NCBI GenBank assembly: GCA_039180875.1
Contig: JBCDCY010000011.1
Span: 62,001 to 126,000, forward strand
Direction of reading: 5' to 3'
Length of the DNA stretch: 64,000 bases
From: JBCDCY01 sp039180875
GTDB taxonomy: Bacteria > Pseudomonadota > Alphaproteobacteria > Rhodobacterales > Rhodobacteraceae
Position numbers and translations under genes: made by a program. Within the stretch, counting starts at the first letter, position 1. Each line of letters starts with the position of its first letter. Shown here piece by piece: positions 52,178 to 61,470 of the stretch. Under the pieces are notes generated by a model. That model was given only the letters and a program-made list of their open reading frames with translations. It was not told the origin of the DNA and ran no database searches.

Positions 52178-52844
52178 CAGCCGAAGCCGTCGTTTCACTC
52201 TCATCCTCAGTGGGATCTCTTGGCAGATCTCGAAAGACGATCAAGGGCTGGCGCAACCTCGACAAGTTGAACATTCGACCGGCAAGAGGGCAAAGACCCC
52301 GGCGGCCATCGTCTGGGCCGAGCGCTCCTCGCTTGAACCTGATGGCGAAGGGGATCTCCGTATCCTGCGCATAGTAGAGCTGCTCGACAACGCAGACCAC
52401 CCGACCGGGTTCGCGCGCATGTCTCTCGAGCTTGTCCACACAAGTATCACTCATAGCCACTCTGTGATGCTCGGGTAGGGTCTCCATGCGAAAGTCCATA
52501 CGAAGCTCGTGGCGCACACGATCCTTAGAGTCCTCGCGAAACAAACCCAGAACCGCATTGATCGGCGCCGCCAGTTGGCCAATTACATTGTAGTAGACCC
52601 TGGAATGGTCATCCGTCACGGCATCCTGCACTGTGTCGCGGCAAAGCGGCGTGGCGTCCGGCGTCGCCCCGACCTCGTAAAATGCGCCAGGGACCGCCTG
52701 CGCGAAGCCGGTATTGGGTACCGCATAGTGGTACGTATGGAAATCCTGGTGGTCGATCGCACTCAAAAGGACAATGATCACGACGGCCAGAGATCCGATG
52801 CCGGCGCGAAGCGGGCGTTCGAGGATCAACCGTATGAGAGGCAT
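52161..52844 (-). CDS. Unidentified membrane-anchored protein, partner of the Cys-rich peptide
   Basis: A 227-aa protein with one N-terminal hydrophobic helix (about residues 15-31, AGIGSLAVVIIVLLSAI) and a hydrophilic periplasmic body containing four cysteines (LCRDT, DTCVDK, VVCVV, LCPLAG). No domain is recognised. ATG 52844 has a good AGGAGAG site that contains the stop codon of the 36-aa peptide gene, so the two are coupled; an upstream frame extends the protein without support. Codon choice is more AT-rich than in flanking genes, and the stop lies inside the end of leuC, suggesting recent insertion. Confidence 0.7.
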
Positions 52845-52854
52845 AGCTGCTCTC

Positions 52855-52965
52855 CTATTTCGGGCAGCACAGCGACGTGCCGCAGGGATAGTGGGTTTGA
52901 GGGTTGCATGCCTGCGCGGCACCAGTCGAAAGCACGGTTGCTATAATGAAAATCAAGACTCTCAT
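52855..52965 (-). CDS. Secreted 36-aa Cys-rich peptide
   Basis: ATG 52965 lies 9 nt behind a strong GGAGG site and opens 36 codons. Residues 1-19 (MRVLIFIIATVLSTGAAQA) are a textbook signal peptide with AxA cleavage; the predicted mature part is 17 residues with four Cys (20, 28, 33, 34) and ends CPK. The -3 position does not fit a lipobox well, so a free secreted peptide is favoured over a lipoprotein. The stop TAG falls in the ribosome-binding site of the next gene. No family is recognised; role unknown. Confidence 0.7.
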   Translation of the reverse strand: MRVLIFIIATVLSTGAAQACNPQTHYPCGTSLCCPK

Positions 52966-53092
52966 CTCTGATATCCTCCAAGTTGTCTTCGGACTTGACC
53001 TCCTTAAGCCCTGTGCGTGATGCGAGCGTTATCCGACCGTTACCCAACTGTGAATTTTCACTGATCGAGGCGTTTATTTCGACAAGTGCGTG

Positions 53093-54310
53093 TCAAACAG
53101 CTTTGGTCGGGACGCGCAGTTCACCCAGCCGCCAGAACGTTACCGCCACGCCCCCGCACCACACGGCCATCGCTGCGCATTGCGCCGGGAAGCCGACGCC
53201 GAGGTCGATCAGGAGGCCGGTCAGGCCGGGGCCCACGGCGGTCGCGATCACCATGGCCGTGGTCGTCACCGCCCGGACGCTGCCGAGATGGCGGGTGCCC
53301 CAGAGATGGGGGAGGAGCGCGCCCCAAAGCGTGTTGTTGAGCCCCACCGCCGCGCCCATCAGCGCCAGGCCCACGTACCAGGCCCAGATCTCAGCCCCCG
53401 CCGCGATCACCGCGAGCGACAGGCCGAGCGGCAGGAAGATCACCGGCAGCAGCCGGGGCGGGCCGAACCGGTCGACCGCCCAGCCGCCGATCAGCGCGGC
53501 CGCGACGGAGACCCCGGCGTAGAGGCTGAAGGTGAGCGCCAGGTCCGCTCGGTCCCAGCCGCGACGCTCCGCGAGGCCGATCTGGTGGAACACCACCACG
53601 GTGCCGATGAACGCCGTGCTGACCATCCCCGGCAGCATCAGGCGGAAGAGGGGGTGGCGCAGCACCTCGGCCCGGCTCCAATGCCGGCCGTCGAGACCCG
53701 GGATCTCTCCCGCCTCAGCCTCCCGTCCCGACGGCACCCGTTCCCGCGCCAGCAGGGCGACCAGCAGTGGCGCGAGGATCAGGGCCAGAAGCGCCGCCGC
53801 CAGGCCCCAGGCGCCGCGCCAGCCGAAGCCGGCGATGGCCAGCACGACCAGCGGCGGCAGCACCATCTCTCCGAACGGATGGCCGAGCCCGGCCAGTGCC
53901 ACCGCCCGGCCACGGCGGGCCTGAAACCATCGCCCCATGGCGGTCATGGCGATATGGCCCATCATGCCCTGGCCGCAGAAGCGCAAGCCGAAAACCACGA
54001 GGATCAGCAGCCAGAGGTTTGAGGAAAGCGCCATGCCGACCGCGGCGAGCGCGAAGGCGAGCGCCGTGAGCAGCGCCACCCGGCCAAAGCTCAATCGATC
54101 CACCACGCCGCCGCGGGCGAACAGCAGCGCGGCCGAGGCGAGCGTCGCACCGGTGTAGATCGCCCCCCAGCCGCCGTCGCTCAGGCCGTAGGTCGCCTTC
54201 ACCTCGCCGGCGAACAGCGAGATGAACCAGGTCTGGCCGAAGGACGAGGCGAAGGTCAGCAGAAAGCCGGCGCCGATCCAGCGCAGGTTGGCGAAGAGAA
54301 AGCCGTGCAT
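53093..54310 (-). CDS. Major facilitator superfamily transporter
   Basis: A 405-aa protein with twelve hydrophobic helices. The intracellular loop 2-3 signature ARGGVVDRLSFGRVALL and its second-half counterpart GGWAVDRFGPPRLLPVIF show the MFS duplication. The closest general type is the OFA/NarK-like group of uncharacterised alphaproteobacterial exporters; substrate unknown. It stands upstream of the peptide gene on the same strand, 127 bp away, and divergent from the MscS gene. Confidence 0.9.
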   Translation of the reverse strand: MHGFLFANLRWIGAGFLLTFASSFGQTWFISLFAGEVKATYGLSDGGWGAIYTGATLASAALLFARGGVVDRLSFGRVALLTALAFALAAVGMALSSNLWLLILVVFGLRFCGQGMMGHIAMTAMGRWFQARRGRAVALAGLGHPFGEMVLPPLVVLAIAGFGWRGAWGLAAALLALILAPLLVALLARERVPSGREAEAGEIPGLDGRHWSRAEVLRHPLFRLMLPGMVSTAFIGTVVVFHQIGLAERRGWDRADLALTFSLYAGVSVAAALIGGWAVDRFGPPRLLPVIFLPLGLSLAVIAAGAEIWAWYVGLALMGAAVGLNNTLWGALLPHLWGTRHLGSVRAVTTTAMVIATAVGPGLTGLLIDLGVGFPAQCAAMAVWCGGVAVTFWRLGELRVPTKAV

Positions 54311-54502
54311 CGCCCCCCTCTACGCCCGTCGACGGTGCGGCGCCAGCAGGGCCGTTGCGCCCGGCGGCCAGATCGCCGCAGGGATCGACGCTCGGCCACC
54401 GCGGGGTGTGCAAAGGCGAGGGATCGAATATGGTGTGCCGATCCCGAACCGCTCCCCATCCATCAGACGATGTCCCTTGCCCTTGAGAGGATGCCCTGCC
54501 CG

Positions 54503-56722
54503 ATGAGTCGCTGGCTGCCATTGCTTTTTGTGTCGCTTCTGTTCGTCGCCAGCCTGGTACCCGGTGCGGCGCAAACCCAGGAGGAGGCGGCGCCGCCGGT
54601 CGGGCTCTCACCCGAGCAGGCGGGGGCGCTCGCCGATCTTCTGAGGGACGAGGCGACCCGCGACGCTCTGCTGCGGGAGTTGGAGCGGATCGGCGCAGGC
54701 GACATGCCGGCCGCCGATGCCGGAGCAGGTCCTCCATCGGAGCCCGAGCAGATCTCTGTCGGACGCCAGATTGCCGAGACCTCCCAGGAGTTTGCGGAGG
54801 GGATCGCAAACGGCGCGCTGCGGTTCTGGTCGCAATTGCAGCGGGCGCCGACCGCCCTCAGCGCCGTCTCCGACCTGAATGCAGAGGTGATCTGGGAGGC
54901 GTTGATCGACCTTGCGCTCGTGCTGCTTGTCACCCTGACGGCTTTCTACCTGCTGCGCGGCCTGGCGCGGCGGATCTACCGCAGCATGGGCGCAGCGGCC
55001 GAGGGCGTGGGGGCCGGGCGGACCGCCGTCATCATCGCCTTCTCGGTCGTCGTCGACGTGGCGGTCGTCGCCCTGGCCTGGTCCATCGGCTACGCCGTCA
55101 CGCTGATCGGCCTCGGCGATATGGGCGCGATCGGCATCCGCCAGACCCTGTTCCTCAACGCCTTTCTGCTGGTCGGGTTGATCAACGTCGTGATCCGCGC
55201 CGTGCTGGCACCGAACACGCCGAGCCTGCGAACCGTCGCCATAGAGGATCGCCCGGCGCGCATCCTTTCGGGCTGGCTATCGTTCCTCGTCGGTCTTCTC
55301 GGCTACGGCCAGATGCTGGCGGTGCCGATCGTCAGCCAGAATGTCGGCTGGCTGGCCGGGCGCAGCCTGTCGACCGTGGTCTCGCTCGTCTCGATCCTGA
55401 TCCTGATCGGTCTGATCCTGCGCTATCGCACGCCGGTTGGCGCCTGGCTGATGGGCACCTCTGCGCGGGGTGGGCTGCTGCGCTTCCTGGCGCGGAACTG
55501 GCACGTGCCGGCGCTGCTCTACCTGATCTTTCTGCTGGCCATCGTGCTCACCCGACCGGGCGGGATCCTGTTTCCGCTCTTGAGCGCCACCGGCCAGGTG
55601 ATCGCCGCAGTGCTGATCGGCGCCATGGTCGCCAACCTGCTCCGCCGGGCGATCATCCGCGGCGTCGCCCTGCCGGAGAGCGTCACGGCTCGGCTGCCGG
55701 CGCTCGAACGCCGGCTCAACAGCTTCGTGCCGCGCGTGCTCTTCATCCTGCGCCTGATCATCATCGTGGCCGTCGTGGGCTTTGCCATGGACACCATCCA
55801 GCTCTTCGACGTGGACGGTTGGCTGACCTCGACCGTCGGCGTCCGGCTGACCGAGACGATCCTGAGCGTGGTCTTCGTGCTGCTGATGACCTTCGCCATT
55901 TGGCTGGCGCTGGCGTCCTGGATCGACTTCCGCCTGAACCCGGAGTTCGGCTCGACCCCCACGGCGCGGGAGCAGACGTTGCTCACGCTTCTGCGCAACG
56001 CCGTCACCATCGTGCTGGTCGTGATCACCCTGATGTTCGTGCTTTCCGAGATCGGCATCGACATCGCGCCGCTGATCGCCTCGGCCGGTGTGCTCGGCCT
56101 CGCCATCGGCTTTGGCGCGCAGAAGATGGTGCAGGACATCATCACCGGGGTGTTCATCCAGTTCGAGAACGCGATGAACGTGGGCGATGTGGTCACTGTG
56201 GGCGGCACCACCGGCACGGTGGAGCGCCTGACGATCCGTTCCGTCAGCCTGCGCGACGTCGAGGGGGTGTTTCACATCGTGCCGTTCTCCTCGGTCGACA
56301 TGGTCTCGAACTACATGCGCGACTACGGCAACTTCCTCTGCGACATGGGCATCGCCTATCGCGAGGACATCGGCGAGGCCAAGCAGGCGATGCAGGAGGC
56401 ATTCGACGAGTTGAAGGCCAATCCGGACTGGGGCCCGGCGATCCTCGACGACCTGCAGTGGTTCGGCCTGCAGACCTTCGGCGACAGCGCGATCATCGTG
56501 CGGGCCCGGATCAAGTGTGCGCCCGGCAAGCAATGGGGCGTCGGCCGGGCCTACAACGAGATCGTCAAGCGCATCTTCGACGAGCGCGGGATCGAGATCC
56601 CGTTCCCGCACCAGACCCTCTACTTCGGCGAGGACAAGGCTGGCGGAGCCCCCCCGCTCCGCCTCAGCCGCGGCAGCTCCGCCGAGAGCGAGCGGTCGGA
56701 GCCGACGCCCGACCCGGGATAA
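54503..56722 (+). CDS. Large MscS-family mechanosensitive channel
   Basis: A 739-aa inner-membrane protein. After a signal peptide (MSRWLPLLFVSLLFVASLVP) and a periplasmic helix-rich region come about ten hydrophobic segments, and then the MscS core: the pore helix ASAGVLGLAIGFGAQKMVQD and the beta domain GDVVTVGGTTGTVERLTIRS, with a cytoplasmic vestibule ending near FPHQTLYFGE. This is the YbiO/YjeP-size class that opens on osmotic downshock. ATG 54503 yields the signal peptide; in-frame ATGs at 54470 and 54491 are alternatives. A GCCCCA/TGGGGC hairpin (56725-56744) follows. Confidence 0.9.
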   Translation: MSRWLPLLFVSLLFVASLVPGAAQTQEEAAPPVGLSPEQAGALADLLRDEATRDALLRELERIGAGDMPAADAGAGPPSEPEQISVGRQIAETSQEFAEGIANGALRFWSQLQRAPTALSAVSDLNAEVIWEALIDLALVLLVTLTAFYLLRGLARRIYRSMGAAAEGVGAGRTAVIIAFSVVVDVAVVALAWSIGYAVTLIGLGDMGAIGIRQTLFLNAFLLVGLINVVIRAVLAPNTPSLRTVAIEDRPARILSGWLSFLVGLLGYGQMLAVPIVSQNVGWLAGRSLSTVVSLVSILILIGLILRYRTPVGAWLMGTSARGGLLRFLARNWHVPALLYLIFLLAIVLTRPGGILFPLLSATGQVIAAVLIGAMVANLLRRAIIRGVALPESVTARLPALERRLNSFVPRVLFILRLIIIVAVVGFAMDTIQLFDVDGWLTSTVGVRLTETILSVVFVLLMTFAIWLALASWIDFRLNPEFGSTPTAREQTLLTLLRNAVTIVLVVITLMFVLSEIGIDIAPLIASAGVLGLAIGFGAQKMVQDIITGVFIQFENAMNVGDVVTVGGTTGTVERLTIRSVSLRDVEGVFHIVPFSSVDMVSNYMRDYGNFLCDMGIAYREDIGEAKQAMQEAFDELKANPDWGPAILDDLQWFGLQTFGDSAIIVRARIKCAPGKQWGVGRAYNEIVKRIFDERGIEIPFPHQTLYFGEDKAGGAPPLRLSRGSSAESERSEPTPDPG

Positions 56723-56724
56723 AC

Positions 56725-56744
56725 GCCCCAACGCCCGCTGGGGC
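56725..56744 (+). terminator. Weak hairpin after the MscS gene
   Basis: GCCCCA and TGGGGC pair across an 8-nt loop two bases after the stop codon. No T-run follows, so termination here is uncertain. Confidence 0.3.
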
Positions 56745-56901
56745 TCGGCGCGGCCCGCGCGCCGGCCACGCGCCCCGACCGCCGGGCCCAACGGGAGGCT
56801 CCGCATCTTCGATGCGGCGCCGACGGGCGGGAGCCGCCCCCTCCGGTTGCGAAGGACGGGGTCGCGGGTCTATCACCGGGTGACTGACCCTGTCGGAGGC
56901 C

Positions 56902-57525
56902 ATGATGCAGAAGTTCACCACCCTGACCGGTGTCGCGGCACCCCTGCCGCTGATCAACATCGACACCGACATGATCATCCCCAAGCAGTTCTTGAAGACG
57001 ATCCAGCGCACCGGCCTCGGCGCCAACGCCTTCTACGACATGCGCTACGACGAGGCGGGGGAGGAGCGGCCGGACTTCGTGCTCAACACACCCGCCTATC
57101 GCAACGCCCAAATCCTGGTCGCCGGCGACAATTTCGGCTGCGGATCGAGCCGGGAACACGCCCCCTGGGCCCTGTTGGATTTCGGCATCCGTTGCGTAAT
57201 CGCACCGTCTTTCGCCGATATTTTCTTTAACAATTGTTTCAAGAACGGTATCCTCCCCATTGTTCTGCCACAGGAACAGGTGGATCTGCTGCTGGAAGAC
57301 GCGTCGCGGGGGGCGAATGCGGTTCTGACCGTCGATCTGGAGCGCCAGGTCATCAGCCGTCCCGACGGAGGGGAGATAGCTTTCGGGGTGGACGCTTTTC
57401 GGCGCCACTGCCTCATAAACGGTCTCGATGACATCGGTCTGACGCTGGAGCGTGTCGATCGCATCGCGGCCCACGAAGACGAACTCAACACGCGGATGCC
57501 CTGGCTTGCGGCATCGGCGCGGTGA
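56902..57525 (+). CDS. leuD: 3-isopropylmalate dehydratase small subunit
   Basis: A 207-aa swivel-domain subunit partner of LeuC. LPLINIDTDMIIPKQFLKTI, GDNFGCGSSREHAPWAL and DIFFNNCFKNGILPI are the diagnostic blocks. Two ATG codons are in tandem behind GGAGG. The stretch coding for DIFFNNCFKNG (about 57216-57250) uses unusually AT-rich codons for this genome. It is separated from leuC by four unrelated genes. Confidence 0.97.
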   Translation: MMQKFTTLTGVAAPLPLINIDTDMIIPKQFLKTIQRTGLGANAFYDMRYDEAGEERPDFVLNTPAYRNAQILVAGDNFGCGSSREHAPWALLDFGIRCVIAPSFADIFFNNCFKNGILPIVLPQEQVDLLLEDASRGANAVLTVDLERQVISRPDGGEIAFGVDAFRRHCLINGLDDIGLTLERVDRIAAHEDELNTRMPWLAASAR

Positions 57526-57546
57526 ACGGGGGACGGAAGGGGCGCT

Positions 57547-58344
57547 GTGTCACGCCTGCTGGGAGCGGTATCCAGGGGCTTCCTGGTCATCGTCGTGCTG
57601 TCGGCGCCGGCGTTCCTGCTGCCGTCGGTCAGCCAGGCGGCACAGGAGATCTCGCTGGTCATCGGCGGGCTGGCCGCGCTCTTCACCATCTTTGAATACG
57701 CCTCGAGCCATCCCGGCCTCGTCGATTTCCGCTTCGCCCCGCCCTACAACCGCTCCCGCTTCTTCGCGCTGGCCGCCATCGTCCTGCTGCTGACGTTCTA
57801 CTGCCGGGCGATCGCCGGGCCGGCGCCCGAGACCTCCCCGATCCTGGAGCTCGCCAATCGGGCGGCGGCGGTGCTCGACCAGCCGCTCAGCCCAGTGCGC
57901 ATGGCCGTCGGTTTCGTCGGCGAGGGGGAGAGCCCACGCTTTCAGGAGGTGATCCGCCAGGCCACCGCGCTGGCCCATCTGGTGGCGCTGATCGCGGTGC
58001 TGATGTTTGGCCTGACGCTCTGGATCTTTCGCTGGCCGACCGGGCGGGCGAAGTTCAACCTGTGGGTCAATCTGCCGACCTTCGCGCCCTCGACCGGCCG
58101 GGATGTGGAGCGGCGGTTGAAGCGCGACGGCCTGGCCAACATCCTGGTGGGCCTGGCGCTGCCTTACGTCATCGTGCTGCTCGCTACCCGCTCCGGCGGC
58201 TGGTTCGATCCCCGGGTGCTGGTGAACTTCCAGCCGCTGATCTGGGGAGTGACGTTCTGGGCCTTCATCCCCGCCGCCCTGGTGATTCGCGGCGCCGCAC
58301 TGCTCAAGGTCGGATGGCTGGTGCAGAAGTCGCGCGCGGTCTGA
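57547..58344 (+). CDS. Unidentified multi-pass membrane protein
   Basis: A 265-aa protein beginning at GTG 57547, 21 bp after leuD. It has about six hydrophobic helices: two near residues 11-50, then about 75-90, 140-160, 195-212 and 230-252. No family name can be given, but I recall similar proteins between leuD and the phosphatase-family gene in related genomes. It overlaps the next gene by 31 nt, so the three are transcribed together. Confidence 0.75.
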   Translation: MSRLLGAVSRGFLVIVVLSAPAFLLPSVSQAAQEISLVIGGLAALFTIFEYASSHPGLVDFRFAPPYNRSRFFALAAIVLLLTFYCRAIAGPAPETSPILELANRAAAVLDQPLSPVRMAVGFVGEGESPRFQEVIRQATALAHLVALIAVLMFGLTLWIFRWPTGRAKFNLWVNLPTFAPSTGRDVERRLKRDGLANILVGLALPYVIVLLATRSGGWFDPRVLVNFQPLIWGVTFWAFIPAALVIRGAALLKVGWLVQKSRAV

Positions 58345-59492
58345 CGCTTGTCGCCGCCCTACTGCTCGCCTCGGGCGCGGCGGCGGAGGAGCGGTTGCGC
58401 ATCGCCAGCTTCAACACGGCGCTCAGCCGCGGCGCGCCCGGCCTGCTGCTGAACGATCTCCGCCGCGCCGAGGACCGGCCACGGGTCGCCAACATCGTAG
58501 CGATCCTGGCGGAGGTGCAGCCCGACATCGTGCTGTTGAACGAGGTCGACCACGATGCCGGCCGGGCGACCCTGACCGCGCTCGCCGAGGTGCTGGCCGA
58601 GGCAGGGCTCGACTACCCCCACCGCTTCTCCGCGCCGGTTAACACCGGGGTGGAAAGCGGCGTCGACCTCGACGGCGACGGCACGATCGACGGCCCGCGC
58701 GACGCCTACGGTTTCGGCCGCTACCCCGGCCACTACGGCATGGCGATCCTGAGCCGCTATCCGATCCTGGAGGAGGAGGCCCGGACCTTCGCCCTCCTCC
58801 CCTGGAACGCCCTGCCCGGCCACATCATGCCCACGATGGAGGACGGCTCCCCCTGGCCGACGGCGGAGGCGGCCGCTGCCATGCGCCTCTCGTCGAAATC
58901 CCACTGGGATGTGCCCGTCGCCGTCCCCGGCGGCACGCTGCACCTCTTGGCGAGCCATCCGACGCCCCCGGTCTTCGATGGGCCAGAGGATCGGAACGGT
59001 CGGCGCAACCATGACGAGATCGTCTTCTGGGCCCACTACCTCGACGGCGCCCGCCTCGCCGATGACGACGGCGATGATCGGGCTTTCGACGCCGGGCGCT
59101 TCGTCATCCTCGGTGATCTCAACGCCGACCCCTTCGACGGCGATGGCCGGCACGAAGGGATCGCCGGGCTGCTGGCCCATCCCCGCGTTCAGGACCCAAA
59201 GCCGGCGAGCCGCGGTGCGGCCCAGGCGGCGGAGACCACCGGCGGCGCCAACGCCCGCCATCGCGGCGACCCGGCGCTCGACACCGCTGACTGGAACGAC
59301 GAGCGGGGCCCAGGCAACCTGCGGGTCGACTATGTGCTGCCGGCCGCGACGCTCCGGGTTCTCGATGCCGGGGTCTTCTGGCCCGAACCGGATGAGTTGG
59401 GGGCGGACTGGGTCTCCGGCGACCGCGACGCCACATCGGACCACCGGTTGGTCTGGGTCGACATCGCGCTGCCGTTAGCAGCGTCGGAGTAG
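58314..59492 (+). CDS. Secreted endonuclease/exonuclease/phosphatase-family protein
   Basis: A 392-aa protein with a signal peptide (hydrophobic residues about 10-23, cut after GAAA) and a metal-dependent EEP fold. LRIASFNTALSRG starts the domain; DIVLLNEVDHD has the metal-binding Glu, FVILGDLNADPFDGDG the NxD pair and TSDHRLVWVDI the final DH. It should hydrolyse phosphodiesters outside the cytoplasm. ATG 58314 overlaps the previous gene by 31 nt. Its last 163 nt overlap the end of an epimerase gene on the other strand. Confidence 0.88.
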   Translation: MAGAEVARGLTLVAALLLASGAAAEERLRIASFNTALSRGAPGLLLNDLRRAEDRPRVANIVAILAEVQPDIVLLNEVDHDAGRATLTALAEVLAEAGLDYPHRFSAPVNTGVESGVDLDGDGTIDGPRDAYGFGRYPGHYGMAILSRYPILEEEARTFALLPWNALPGHIMPTMEDGSPWPTAEAAAAMRLSSKSHWDVPVAVPGGTLHLLASHPTPPVFDGPEDRNGRRNHDEIVFWAHYLDGARLADDDGDDRAFDAGRFVILGDLNADPFDGDGRHEGIAGLLAHPRVQDPKPASRGAAQAAETTGGANARHRGDPALDTADWNDERGPGNLRVDYVLPAATLRVLDAGVFWPEPDELGADWVSGDRDATSDHRLVWVDIALPLAASE

Positions 59493-60400
59493 GCGAGCGC
59501 CTGGCGGAGCGCCTCGATGAGCGGTGTCGGCCGGACATCGGGGCAAAGCTCCGCGAACGCGCTCCCGTCCAGCCGATGGGGCCGCTGCCAGAGATAGCGC
59601 ATCTCCAACACCTCGCGGATCATCGGCGCGACGGGGGCGATCAGGCCAAGGAACGGCCAGGGAAAGGCGCGGATCCGCATCGGGCGATCCAGCGCCTCAG
59701 CCACGGCGACGGCGAGTTCGTCACCCGTCACGGCATAGCCCGGAAACGGAATGTCGGCGAAGCGGGACAGGCGATCGGCCTGCTCCGCCACTGCGACGGC
59801 GGCGCGGGCCAGATCCGGCAGCCAGGCCCAGGCGTGCACCACGTCCGTCGGTCCCGGATAGGTCAGCCGGCCCCGATGCGCCTTCGCGGCGATATGGCTC
59901 TCGAACCAATTGCCGGTGGGCACCGTGTCGATGAAGTCCCCGGCGCGGAGGAGGATGGTCTGCACATCCGCCGCCCGATAGGCCGCCTCCATCGCGATCC
60001 GGATCCGGCCCTTCCGCGTCTCCGCCCGCTGGGGCGTGTCGGCGTCCAAAAGCTCCGGCATCGCGCGGCCGAAATTGTAGACGTTGCCGGGGAGGAGGAC
60101 GGGGGCATCCGCGGCCCGGGCCGCCGCGATCACCCACTCCGTCAGGCGCGGCACCTCCGTCGCCCAATCGGTGTAGGGTGGATTGAGGGCGTTGACGATC
60201 AGGTCGGTGCCGGTGCTCGCCGCATCGAGCGCCGCCTGGTCAGCCAGATCGACGGGCAGATGCGCCACCGGCGGGGCGACGGTCAGCGCCTTTCCTGGCC
60301 GGGTCTGGGCGCGGACCTGCCAGCCGGCTTCGGCAAAGGCGGTGACGGCGTGGCGGCCGAACCGGCCGGCGGCGCCGAGGATCAACACGGTCTTGGTCAT
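59330..60400 (-). CDS. NAD(P)-binding epimerase/reductase-like protein with an overlapping C-terminal tail
   Basis: A 356-aa extended-SDR-like protein. TVLILGAAGRFGRHAVTAFA is the Rossmann loop; GNVYNFGRAMPELL and PGPTDVVHAWAWLPDLARA are typical of the atypical SDR/NmrA-like epimerases. Similarity seems to end near LIEALRQALA; the last 50 or so residues are Ser/Thr-rich and are encoded entirely antisense to the 3' end of the preceding gene. Starts at 60406 and 60400 are possible; 60400 is better spaced from GAGGAG. Divergent from a LysR gene that probably controls it. Confidence 0.85.
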   Translation of the reverse strand: MTKTVLILGAAGRFGRHAVTAFAEAGWQVRAQTRPGKALTVAPPVAHLPVDLADQAALDAASTGTDLIVNALNPPYTDWATEVPRLTEWVIAAARAADAPVLLPGNVYNFGRAMPELLDADTPQRAETRKGRIRIAMEAAYRAADVQTILLRAGDFIDTVPTGNWFESHIAAKAHRGRLTYPGPTDVVHAWAWLPDLARAAVAVAEQADRLSRFADIPFPGYAVTGDELAVAVAEALDRPMRIRAFPWPFLGLIAPVAPMIREVLEMRYLWQRPHRLDGSAFAELCPDVRPTPLIEALRQALAYSDAANGSAMSTQTNRWSDVASRSPETQSAPNSSGSGQKTPASRTRSVAAGST

Positions 60401-60449
60401 CTCCATCTCCTCATCGGCTCGCTGGCACTTTCAGTCGTGCATCCACATT

Positions 60450-60462
60450 TGGCTATTCGCCA
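60450..60462. promoter_or_regulatory. LysR-type binding box (T-N11-A)
   Basis: TGGCTATTCGCCA is a perfect 4-bp inverted repeat of the T-N11-A form, placed in the 90-bp divergent gap between the epimerase and LysR genes. A wider TTGG/CCAA pair (60449-60470) surrounds it. This is where a LysR regulator would be expected to bind to control both genes. Confidence 0.45.
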
Positions 60463-60490
60463 TGGACCAATACTTGATATGCAGAAACGC

Positions 60491-61399
60491 ATGGATCCTG
60501 AGCAACATCTCGACTGGTCCCTGGTCCAGACCATCCATGCGGTGGCGGAGGCCGGAACCCTCTCCGCCGCCGCGCGGACCCTCGGCCTCACCCAGCCCAC
60601 CCTCGGGCGCCAGGTGAAGGCGGCCGAGGCGCGGCTCGGCCTCACCCTCTTCCACCGCCATGCGCGCGGCCTGGTGCCGACCGATGCCTGCCTCGCGCTC
60701 CTCGGCCCGGCGGAGGAGATGCGGGCCGCCGCCCTCCGCTTCGCCCGCACCGTCGAGGGGCAGGAGGGCGACCCCTCCGGCACCGTGCGCATCACCGCGA
60801 GCGTCTACGTCGCCCACTTCATCCTGCCGGAGATCTTGGCGGAGATCCGGCGGACGCTGCCCGAGGTGCAGATCGAACTCGCCCCCTCCGACTCGACCGA
60901 CAACCTGCTGTTTCGCGAGGCCGACATCGCGCTCCGCATGTACCGGCCCGAGCAGTTGGAGGTCGTGACCCGCAAGGTCGCCGACCTGCACATCGGACTT
61001 TATGCCGCCGAAAGCTATATCGCTCGGCGGGGGCTGCCTGAGGGAGCGGAGACGTTCCAGAGCCACGACCTGATCGGCTACGACCGCTCCGACATCATCA
61101 TCCGGGCGATGCAGGCCCACGGCTTGCAGGCACGCCGCAGCGACTTCGCGGTGCGCTGCGACGATCAGGCGGCCTATTGGCAGTTGCTCCGCGCAGGGGC
61201 GGGGATTGGCGCCGGGCAATGCCTGGTGGGGAACCGCGACCCGGGGCTTCGCCGGGTCTTGCCGGAGATCGCGCTCCAGCCGCTGCCGGTCTGGCTGACG
61301 GCCCATGCCTCCCTCCGCACCGTGCCGCGCATCCGCCGGGTCTACGATGCCCTGACGGCCCAGCTGCAGCAGCTTGACCGGGACCCGGCGAACCGCTAG
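60491..61399 (+). CDS. LysR-family transcriptional regulator
   Basis: A 302-aa regulator. The winged helix-turn-helix is AVAEAGTLSAAARTLGLTQP with TLGRQVKAAEARLG near residues 18-50, followed by a two-lobed LysR_substrate effector domain from about residue 90 (TVRITASVYVAHFILPEIL). ATG 60491 is preferred; ATG 60479 is in frame. Divergent from the epimerase gene with a T-N11-A box between, so that gene is the likely target. Effector unknown. Confidence 0.92.
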   Translation: MDPEQHLDWSLVQTIHAVAEAGTLSAAARTLGLTQPTLGRQVKAAEARLGLTLFHRHARGLVPTDACLALLGPAEEMRAAALRFARTVEGQEGDPSGTVRITASVYVAHFILPEILAEIRRTLPEVQIELAPSDSTDNLLFREADIALRMYRPEQLEVVTRKVADLHIGLYAAESYIARRGLPEGAETFQSHDLIGYDRSDIIIRAMQAHGLQARRSDFAVRCDDQAAYWQLLRAGAGIGAGQCLVGNRDPGLRRVLPEIALQPLPVWLTAHASLRTVPRIRRVYDALTAQLQQLDRDPANR

Positions 61400-61470
61400 A
61401 GCGTCGTGCGTCCGCGCCGGCTGGCATGGGCGGAAAATGCAGCGATCTTAAAGACTTGCCCGTCTCGGAT

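Noticed and set aside
52826..53047. A 73-codon minus-strand frame overlapping the 36-aa peptide gene in another frame
   Set aside because: It has no signal peptide or motif and a worse start context than the peptide, whose signal sequence and coupling are convincing.
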